From Arthrobotrys musiformis (taxonomy: Eukaryota; Ascomycota; Orbiliomycetes; Orbiliales; Orbiliaceae), in the NCBI GenBank assembly GCA_036971715.1, contig JAVHJL010000012.1, positions 186,001-250,000 of the forward strand: a stretch of 64,000 bases of DNA. The letters are read 5' to 3'. The notes below the pieces were generated by a model. It was not told the DNA's origin, did not search any database, and saw only the letters and a list, made by a program, of their open reading frames with translations. Numbering within the stretch: the stretch's first letter is position 1; each line of letters opens with the position of its first letter. Shown one piece after another: positions 56,483 to 64,000 of this stretch. Both the position numbers and the translations under genes were made by a program.

Positions 56483-57018
56483 CTTCTTTTAATTGCGTTT
56501 CGACCGTGCTAAAAGAGAGAATAAAGAGTACTTGAAGTCGATAATACCCTCAATCGTCAAAAATTCGAATACGACACATTTTGAATAGCTAATGAATAAA
56601 TCGTCGTCTAGAATTATCGGCTTGATATTTTATTTTTGTTATTTCGCCGTTATAGGACGGACACCTAAGCTACGAGCCTGATATCATACGAGGGTCACCG
56701 CGCTGAGCTCTTTATACTTCGAGGTTGTCAGTCCGTGGGATTCTGGGCTCTGTGTTCGGAAACTGGTAACTTACGAAAGTATATATGCTAGTGACCTCAC
56801 ACGACGGGCCACATCAACAAGCACCTCCTGATAAGCAGCATAAGGATCAAGATCTCGATAAACACACCAGTGCACTTTCTCTTTTCTTTTGCAACGTGCG
56901 GGCTATATATTCAAAGATAGTACGAATATCTCCGTTATAAGTCGATAGGGTTTCCGAAGCGGAATAATATCTGAAGGACTTCTTTGCTTGAAAAAGGTAA
57001 AGTCGCAGAGCTCGCGCG
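56483..57018. other. Intergenic interval
   Basis: No gene; ordinary composition until the purine tract begins. Confidence 0.45.
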
Positions 57019-57603
57019 ATGCGACTAAACTTACAAAGATATGAGGGACAAGGAAAGATAGAGGAGAGGGAAGAAAGGGAGAAAGGAGAGATAGAGGAGA
57101 GAGGAGGAGGGGGAGAGAAAAAGGAAGAGAAAACTGATGAGCAAGAAGAGAAGATTGATGGGGAAAAGAAGGAGAGGGAGGGGGAGGAGAGAGAGAAAAT
57201 TGATAAAAGAAAGAAGAAGAAGGGGAAGAAAGAGAAGAGTGATGAGGAGGAGAAGAAGAAGGGAGGCGAGAAGACCTACGAAGAGAAAAACAACGGAGGC
57301 GAGAAGGCCGATGAAAAGAAGAAGAAAGGGGGTGAGAAGATCGATGAAAAGAAGAACAAAAATCAAGGGAGAAAGATCGATGAAAAGAAGGATAACAGTG
57401 ACGGGGGAGAAACTGATAAAAAGAAGGATAAAAGTGAAGCGGGGAATGCCTACGAAGATAAGTCTAAAAACGAGGGGGGAAATACTGACGAAGAGAAGAA
57501 GGAGGAGGGGGAGGGGGAAAAGACTGACGAGGGGGGTCTTGCTTGTTTGATTGAGAAGATAAGCCTCACCGATGGAGAGGAGGGTTATGTTAATATACCC
57601 TGA
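57019..57603 (+). CDS. Lys/Glu-rich low-complexity protein or fortuitous frame over a polypurine tract
   Basis: A 194-aa frame with ATG at 57019 made almost only of E, K, G, D and R (EKIDEKKNK-type units) until GLACLIEKISLTDGEEGYVN at the end. The underlying DNA is A/G on the plus strand for about 500 bp, so several frames are open for compositional reasons. The short normal-looking end gives slight support for a real gene. A further frame right after it (57572-57910) reads PEVKFTWTSNGIDGSYRLDR and could be a downstream exon. Confidence 0.3.
   Translation: MRLNLQRYEGQGKIEEREEREKGEIEERGGGGEKKEEKTDEQEEKIDGEKKEREGEEREKIDKRKKKKGKKEKSDEEEKKKGGEKTYEEKNNGGEKADEKKKKGGEKIDEKKNKNQGRKIDEKKDNSDGGETDKKKDKSEAGNAYEDKSKNEGGNTDEEKKEEGEGEKTDEGGLACLIEKISLTDGEEGYVNIP
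57040..57540 (+). repeat. 500-bp polypurine tract
   Basis: Plus strand almost entirely A and G (GAGAGGGAAGAAAGG-like, then GATGAAAAGAAGAA-type units) with few pyrimidine interruptions. Units such as GATGAAAAGAAG recur in the second half. Confidence 0.9.
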
Positions 57604-57910
57604 GGTGAAATTTACATGGACTAGTAACGGTATTGATGGATCATATAGATTGGACCGAGCCGCTTTATGCCATCTGCCCAAGCAATCGAGCCATCGTTGT
57701 TCTTGGAACAAAATACCATACGATCTCGCTATACGCGCATGGAATATCCCTGCAACTAAACTCGATTTGATACTTTCCTATTTGTTTCTGTTCCTAGAAT
57801 GCTTTGTCGTATTTTTGTTCCGTACTCAGGTAGCCTTGTATTTAAATCCAAATTTGTTCGTTGGTCGTGACCGAACGCCGCCTCTCTTTCAGCCCTCTTT
57901 CCACCTTTAA

Positions 57911-58175
57911 CCTCTCTCCCACCACCCCAAATATTTCCTCACCTATATCCACCCCCCCTCGCTGTCCTCCCGAGCTAGCTGTATCGATGTGATGCGACTC
58001 TCTCGGCTGCAGCTCAACCCTCTGCATTATTATTCAAGACTATTCCCCCTCTTTTGTCAGCATCATGATATCATTGTATGACTTTATCCAGGGGAGGAAA
58101 ACTACTTACGATCGTCTATCCGAAGCCCTCTTCTTTGATTCGCCGACGCAGCAGATGAACTACCAAATTCTTCGT
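57911..58175. other. Short interval, no gene
   Basis: Pyrimidine-rich stretch (CCTCTCTCCCACCACCCC-like) downstream of the minus-strand gene at 58176; nothing else seen. Confidence 0.4.
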
Positions 58176-58854
58176 CTAGTCCTTGGTCAACACGATTATA
58201 CTCGCTGATCCGACCAGGCGCCTTCTTTTCGGGTCTGCTTCTCTGGAGATGCGGTTCTCCTCGGTTCGACGCATGCAGTATTCAAGCAACCACGGTGAAC
58301 TATTTTCCGGATCCGTAGAGGCCTCCAGCATATCCAAAGCTAACGACATATATGAGGGATCGACCGCTTCATCATCTCGAATCAAAGATAAAAGACGTCG
58401 ATACATGTCATCTTTGAGGTCCTTTCCTTGCCTGCGGAAGTTAAACCCTTCTATCATATCGTTCCCAAATATATCTAACACGTGGTCGCATTTGGACTTT
58501 CCATCGAGTTAGAAACACGTATATCAACAGCGTCCCTTAACCCCAAGGCTGGCATCAAAACAATCACCTCGGTACGCGTGGTGCTAATTAGCCGCGCTAC
58601 AACAGTACGTCAAAAGGCAATACCTGAATGATCGTTAGGATATTATGGAGGGGGATTTTCCGCGACCAATCTCCAGTACGTTCTAACCAATAAGTATCCC
58701 CAAAAGCTCCTTCTATATCAATTATCTTAATCGATTTCTTGCTTTTGACCTTCGGCTTGGGAACTCGCGGGGGATGTTCGGGTTCCATCATTTGGGCGCC
58801 GTAGAGAACAGTCGGTTTAGGATCGGGATGTTGGTGGTTTTTTGGACCCCGCAC
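58176..58854 (-). CDS. Unknown spliced protein, two exons, 183 aa
   Basis: Exon 1 (58854-58624) and exon 2 (58496-58176) join across a 127-bp intron (donor GTATTG after CAG, branch TTCTAAC, acceptor GGAAAG) with no frame loss. N terminus: Pro/His-rich (MRGPKNHQHPDPKP), then a basic KVKSKKSIKIID and GDTYWLERTGDWSRKIPLHN. The C-terminal exon reads HVLDIFGNDMIEGFNFRRQG, MYRRLLSLIRDDEAVDPSYM, SSPWLLEYCMRR, and a basic end DPKRRRLVG. It looks like a genuine, folded alpha-helical protein. No family is recognised. Confidence 0.55.
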
Positions 58855-60113
58855 TAGTACTCAAAGAGACCGATATCCCGGCCGATCGATACACAACGAC
58901 AAACCCTCCGAAAGCTCAACACCACCGACGGCTCGCTGGGTGCCTAAGGCTCAGGTACAAAGAGAATCTAAGATAAAAGACGTTTCAGTCTACAAATCTT
59001 GGAAATTTTAGATGGACCATGTAGCAGAACTATCACCGGAATCTTAAAGTAGAGTCTGAATTTATCGAGACCTTAGCCTAGATGTCGCGATGTCGAGCCA
59101 GGGCTCAGGTTTTTTGCAGCGCCTGGCCACGCAAACGGGACCGCTTTACGTCCGACCTGCGATAAACGGCTAATGCCAAGAATTCAATCGGTACAGTTTT
59201 TCTCCAGCCATCGCGCATCGATTCTTTCAGCAGACCTCAAAACAGCAAAATCCTCACCGAGAAACGCATATTGCACAAAAGGACCATCAAAAAAAATTTA
59301 CCATCGTTTAGAGTGTTGTTGTTTCGATGGTAGATGGTAATGTAGCTATCATTAGACTTATTAAAAGACGGTACATACGTAAAGTGGCCACGAGGACGGA
59401 AAGGAAACCTATCCCACAGGTTCATTGATCATACATGATCACGATTCATACACACATACATATATTACACTAGGAAACATGGTGGTGAGGAGATCCAAGC
59501 CAATAGATCGCACCCTCGGGGTCCAAATAGACCCTGCTCTGATTTGTCCTGCACGCACTTGTCCTGCACTTGCATCAGGGGCTCTTCACTACGACGGGTA
59601 TCGCTTCGAGTCCTAATCCTGCGAGGATAGTCCGAATTACTAGGGCTAATAGAAAAGAATGTGATTCGAAAAGTGCAGATACCGTAATATGTCGAAGAAA
59701 CTCAAGAGGTTGTCTAAAACGGCCAAATTAGAAGAGGGGCTGAAACTACGTGCCCGTATATGAACACATTCTGCGAAGTCCCAGTTAATCTAGGGTTTGT
59801 CTTGAGGCAACCCAAGGAGGTGTAGAGGTGCGATCCATCATGTGGATTCGAGGCTAGCATCATGTATGTACCGAGAATATTAATATGCATGCACAAGCCT
59901 GGACCACCCTGGGTGAGGCTGGGAACGAGAACACACAAGCCCTTACTGTCATGAATTCAGCTCGAAGTGAGTAATTAGGTGATTTCCTTTGATCACTCAG
60001 GCGATTAAGATTTACTTAATGCCAGAGAACTTTGCACACATTCATAGCGGAGCACCAGAGCATCTACCCTCGGAACGGTGTCTCGTAAAAGTCCTTTCTC
60101 TCCTATAGTCGAC
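58855..60113. other. Intergenic interval, no supported gene
   Basis: A 25-bp sequence at 59906-59930 is identical to one at 16452-16476. Otherwise ordinary. Confidence 0.5.
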
Positions 60114-60758
60114 ATGTTTACGTATACAGAAACGATTCAAATGGAAAATCTACAGACAACTCCTTCGATTCCCGGAGTACGAATCAAATGGTCCTACGGA
60201 GGTAAGCTTGCTTTATGGCCTCAAAATTCTAGCCCAGAGCTAACGGTTAACTTGTATGAAGTGGTAACGGCCAAAACCCCAGAATGGTCTGATACCCAGA
60301 TACCACGAAGGCATACCCCAGTTTTTCTGGCCTCAGAACCGGTCAATCTTTGTGCAGTCTGGGAACGAGACCACTCAGAACCGTATTCGGAGACGTCGAC
60401 AGATGCGGAATTGGACCACTCCAGCCAATGCCCCGACCAAGACTGTCACACCAAAAAGCCTCGCTCGGATTCGGATTTTCGATCGCCCACCGTTCAATCT
60501 CTAGATCCAGATTCCAACAATGGACCGAAAAATATTCCGCCACCACCACCGCTCTCGTCAAATGAAGAAGGCCCTGAGCATAAAGCGCCCCCCTCTATAC
60601 CAGACTCAAGGGCCGGACTGAGACCACAAGGGTCTAGACAGGCACGGCCGAAACGTTCACACAAGCCCTCTAAGAAATCCGTCCGCTGTAAAAAAACTAC
60701 GAAGACCACATATTCCCTCCAAAAAAATGGTGATAAAGTTGTTAAAAAGACGGGTTGA
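60114..60758 (+). CDS. Hypothetical basic-tailed protein, 214 aa
   Basis: Starts at ATG 60114 (MFTYTETIQMENLQ); a GTG upstream in the same frame is not needed. The first 90 residues look folded (GVRIKWSYGGKLALWP, ELTVNLYEVV, PVFLASEPVNLCAVWERD). They are followed by a disordered Ser/Pro/Asp region with a PPPPPP run and then a strongly basic tail (RQARPKRSHKPSKKSVRCKK and on to the stop). The tail could bind nucleic acid or direct nuclear import. No family is recognised. Confidence 0.5.
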   Translation: MFTYTETIQMENLQTTPSIPGVRIKWSYGGKLALWPQNSSPELTVNLYEVVTAKTPEWSDTQIPRRHTPVFLASEPVNLCAVWERDHSEPYSETSTDAELDHSSQCPDQDCHTKKPRSDSDFRSPTVQSLDPDSNNGPKNIPPPPPLSSNEEGPEHKAPPSIPDSRAGLRPQGSRQARPKRSHKPSKKSVRCKKTTKTTYSLQKNGDKVVKKTG

Positions 60759-60918
60759 AGCCTCTGGCCTCATCGTATTTCTTTTAGCTACATGTGCTTC
60801 TAGTCTTCCTGTTGTTCCTATAGATACACTTGTGTAAGTTAACTCGTTATTTTCTGATCTTCAAAAAATTTAATATTAGATCCACCGTGAGCATAAAGTA
60901 GCTTTCGTAAAAGAAGTA

Positions 60919-61167
60919 TTACCCATCCAGATACTCCTTGGAGGGAGTCTCATGAAACGTAATTTTCGATAGATCTATGGAGGCGACTTTAGTAGCCTTG
61001 CTGTTTAAGGGCTGCACTACGCTGAGTAGTTCTGTCAGCTTGTATTTTCCCACACCGCATTGGGCGCACCCTCTAATGTCCAGGTCTGCACTGTATGCGC
61101 AGCGAAAAAGCGGTCCGGACACCATTTTCGCGGTATTTCCCGCGGTCGTTATCAACTTAACCAACAT
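60919..61167 (-). CDS. Fragment with DUF3716-like GPLFRC...GCAQC motif
   Basis: 82-aa minus-strand frame without a secure ATG. It includes SGPLFRCAYSADLDIRGCAQ followed by CGVGKYKL, which fits the GPF..C..CANC half of the Cys-rich domain seen at 27177-28250, but the first CxxC pair and the last Cys are missing. It may be a terminal exon or a decayed member of the family. The tail (VASIDLSKITFHETPSKEYL) is unremarkable. Confidence 0.35.
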   Translation of the reverse strand: MLVKLITTAGNTAKMVSGPLFRCAYSADLDIRGCAQCGVGKYKLTELLSVVQPLNSKATKVASIDLSKITFHETPSKEYLDG

Positions 61168-62608
61168 TTCCTTCTCTCCTTCGCGGTGTCCCTTCCCTTC
61201 CCTTCACTTCATCCGAATATGCCCTGCTCCTTGTTGGCGATTACAATCCCTCTAGTCTATCTAAACCCATGAATACTTTCTCCCTTCCCCCCGCCTAGTC
61301 CACTTCCACACGCTCACCAATCCTGGGGCCAATTACTTAGCCGCTGTGAAAAAGTTGCCGTTATGCCACAATATTATCCTTGGAGGACGTAAGAGAAGGT
61401 GGAGAGAAACTAAGGTGTGTTTTAGATACTCTTATCGATACGCATCTCCGCATCTCCGGTACCGACATCGATACCACACTCCATAGTGCTCTATTATTGG
61501 ACCAGGGCCCCATCCGAGATGGCATCAAAGGCCGAGATCAAATTTACGCTTGGTGCGCCATTGCAAGGCGGCAGCTCGGACGAGCGTTGATGGGGCAAGC
61601 CGTGAAATGCCATGCCACTGCATGGGCATGCATCCCCGGTACGTTGTGAGATGGGTTCGAGGCTATGTAGGAGCTCAAACTGCAGCAAGCGAGAGGCTAG
61701 TACTGGAACGAGCACAATGTGGTACAAACTCCCGCCAGCTTGTCTAGAGTTGACGTATATCGGCATGGTCACAACCTGGTCTGGGGGTCACTGTCACAAC
61801 CACGGGTTTTTTTTCTTCCTTCCAATTCCTAGTCGATATGTGCATGTGCTGGCGTTGGTTTGAGGCGACATGAAAAAATCGTCATGACCGTAATCGCGCG
61901 CTTGGCTTTCACTAATGGCAAATTCCAGCCTAACAGCTGTGGAGTCTCCACACTTCAGAACACACTTCGAATTTCATTTAAAATATTTTTTGAAATACTA
62001 GATACATTGATACGAGATTTAAAACATCTTAGTACACATGAAATGTCGAAAAGCCGTTCGATACAGCATAGTATTATTTCCTCACGAGATTTCGCAGACG
62101 ACCCATCCCACGCTATATCGTCCCGTAAATACCTAGAGATACACATTGGAAATTGCACCTACGTGCCTGGACCATTTTTCTTCGGGCTGGTGGCTTGCAA
62201 ACGGGTGAACTGAACACGATATGGCTCTTCATGGAAGGTTTTCTTGAACCTTTGCGAAAGAGTTGCGGATTTGGAGTTGATCTGTCTCGTCAGGAACCGG
62301 CCAGGGTAGCGCTTGAAATCATCTCTGTAAAAAAAAGCCTCTGTTAGGTTCGGGGCTATCGTAACCAAGCTTAACTCTTGGTCTTATAACAATTCGGCGA
62401 AGATAGACATTTCCAACCGTCGTAGTTTAGTAGCTGACTGCATAGCGAGACGGTCGACTTGGCATTTGTCTACCTACTCTAGTGTGAGAGTAACTCTCAC
62501 ACCTGTTAGAATGTTTAAAATTATAAACATCTACAAGGATGTTGTGCGTAAACACGACAAACACATCTACCAAACGTCTACAAAATGTACAAAACGTCGA
62601 CAAAACGT
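61168..62608. other. Intergenic interval with short tandem repeat
   Basis: No supported gene; the frames here are short and do not join convincingly. Confidence 0.45.
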
Positions 62609-62633
62609 CTACAAAACGTCTACAAACACGTCT
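62569..62633 (+). repeat. Short tandem repeat on ACAAAACGTCT
   Basis: Five to six units of 11 bp (AAACGTCTACA variants). The array ends by running into the 3' end of the minus-strand F-box-like copy B, so the last codons of that copy derive from it. Confidence 0.8.
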
Positions 62634-63327
62634 CCGTTAGATCGCATACAGATTGATTCGATCTGCGGCAAACTTTTAGTAAACATCGCGAGAATGCATG
62701 GATAACAAAGGTGACAAGGTCCACTAAGCGGGCGAGGAGTAGGGCTCCCCATAGGTCCATGGATATCGAAGCTCTTGAGTTTATAAGGTTGAGAAGTTTG
62801 CAAAAAGCTCCTAAGATTTGGCAAGCCCAGCACCGCGGCAAGTTGAATCTTTTCATATTCCCTGAAAAAAAAACCGATTCATGGGTTGGCGAGCTGCTAG
62901 ACCAGCCGTTTTCAACTCTTTCGACGTGTCCCACTCGGCAAAGGGCGGTGAGTGTCTCCGATATTTTTGCGTCCTTTTCAACTTTTCCAAGACCCGACCC
63001 TCCCACACGCCCAGGAATACCCAATCCCAAATCCCAGATTAAAGTGATCCGCCCAAACTTATGGTCTAACGTGCGAATGCAAACATGATCCAAATGTTCT
63101 GGCACTTTCGACATCTTGATAGAAAAGCGCTTATTCCGTAGGGAAAATAAGATATCTCTAAGTGCAGTACGGTTAATTGTCAAAAGGTCTGAAATAATGG
63201 GGCACCTATTGTCCTCACTCCTTGAGATGAAATAGTTGTTGAAGTAGTCCCCCCAGACCACGATACGGACTTCGGGGGGTATATCTCGTTCCCACAAGAT
63301 GCTGGCTTTTGCGCTCTCACTAGACAT
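62609..63327 (-). CDS. F-box-like family protein, copy B, frame broken
   Basis: Starts at ATG 63327 (MSSESAKASILWERDIPPEV, then RIVVWGDYFNNYF), matching the start of copy A (49141-50071). The N-terminal frame runs to about 62870. After a T9-CAG junction (A9 at 62865-62873 on the plus strand) coding sense is in a second frame: KIQLAAVLGLPNLRSFLQTS, KLKSFDIHGP, CYPCILAMFTKSLPQIESIC, ending at 62609 inside a simple repeat. The stretch between the two halves (GRVGGSGLGKVEKDAKISET and on) has no counterpart in copy A and may be intron. The C-terminal end is cut short relative to copy A by the ACAAAACGTCT repeat. Confidence 0.5.
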
Positions 63328-64000
63328 ATCGTCCTATTAATGTAGAGCAAAGTATGGGCGAGGTTGGTAGGATGTAGTGAGTATTTTGTCGTAGAGGATG
63401 TGGAAAAGTGCACTTACAAAAGTTTGTAAGGTTTCTAGGAGGTGACGATGGTTTCAATAGGACCTATTTAAAACATTTGATGAAAGGGTGGGCTTCGGCC
63501 AGGCGGACTTGTACCAGGTATTTTAATCCTCGCAGCCGAAAGAGCGCCTATGCTAATATCGATAGATATTATTGGTGGAAAGATCCAGGGGGATACATAT
63601 TATACGATCATATGCAGAGTGTGTGGTCGATTTGAAATGGAGGACAATCATGCACGCGCCTCAGCGTCGAGTCTGTTAGGAAAACCACGAATATCTTCAT
63701 TCTAAATAGGCTTAGACTTTTCGGGCTGCCGTCTCGTTGTACTTAGTCAAATATAATATCAATTAGTGCTATAGTATTAGGTTTCTATATATAAATTGCA
63801 ACCTTCCCTAGACCGGTCGCCAGGCCTAGTAAATTGGATCCGTTGCGACCAGCTGGCTTGCAGACCTCTCCAGTCGGCTCAATTTCCCCAACTACCTCTC
63901 TTCTTACAAGGCCCTTCGCGAGCAGCCCAGCAGGTGCGGACGCAACTTAACGAAGCTGCCTAAAAGACGTTTTTTATATTTCTCGCCACGGTTTCAAAGA
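63328..64000. other. Window end, no supported gene
   Basis: Upstream region of copy B plus about 350 bp of ordinary DNA. A plus-strand frame at 63408-63635 (FVRFLGGDDGFNRTYLKHLM) is open but isolated. Confidence 0.4.

Noticed and set aside
57031..57711. 226-aa Leu/Phe/Ser-rich minus-strand frame that looks like a membrane protein
   Set aside because: It is the complement of the polypurine tract, so its hydrophobic look comes from TTC/CTC/CTT composition.
1..64000. Telomere repeats (TTAGGG) or rDNA
   Set aside because: None seen on either strand despite the subtelomere-like gene content.

Overview
The window looks like an accessory, repeat-rich segment of a filamentous ascomycete genome (Pezizomycotina; I cannot name the species). 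This rests on short introns (about 47-170 bp, GT..AG with CTAAC/CTGAC-like branch sites), NLR genes with a nucleoside-phosphorylase (PNP_UDP) sensor domain, a RecQ-family helicase with a Cys-rich tail, a Ty1/Copia element, a Mutator-like element, and stop codons that look like repeat-induced C-to-T mutation. Gene density is low; many coding pieces are broken or carry short introns that I joined by reading frame.

Layout. 1-2.8 kb: 3' part of a RecQ-like helicase cut by the window edge. 4-6.5 kb: two small minus-strand genes, one with a Cys-rich domain that recurs in the window. 8.7-14.8 kb: a decayed PNP / NB-ARC / TPR NLR split by a complete 2,428-bp MULE with an exact 8-bp target duplication. 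15.2-18.9 kb: three related non-autonomous elements with CACGTG-bearing inverted repeats. 19.3-20.7 kb: HNH-domain protein. 22.5-24.3 kb: a spliced PNP-NACHT NLR without C-terminal repeats. 27.2-29.6 kb: a second Cys-rich gene with a Ser/Asp/Glu tail and tandem duplications upstream. 30.8-35.4 kb: a nearly intact Copia gag-pol, lying between a C2H2 finger fragment and a JmjC-like exon pair. 40.7-56.5 kb: a run of small accessory genes: two coiled-coil proteins, a degenerate protein-kinase-like gene, several unknown spliced genes, an F-box-like gene, an HtrA/Nma111-type PDZ protease and a third Cys-rich gene. 57-64 kb: a 0.5-kb polypurine tract, unknown small genes, a fourth Cys-rich fragment and an inverted paralogue of the F-box-like gene.

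How it may fit together (inference). NLRs, a kinase-like protein, a trypsin-like PDZ protease, an F-box-like pair and a small Cys-rich family suggest a fast-evolving non-self-recognition or stress-response neighbourhood that transposons and a RIP-like process are degrading. No operon-style links are expected, and no single pathway can be proved from sequence alone. Intron joins are my own, checked only by frame and splice-site consensus.
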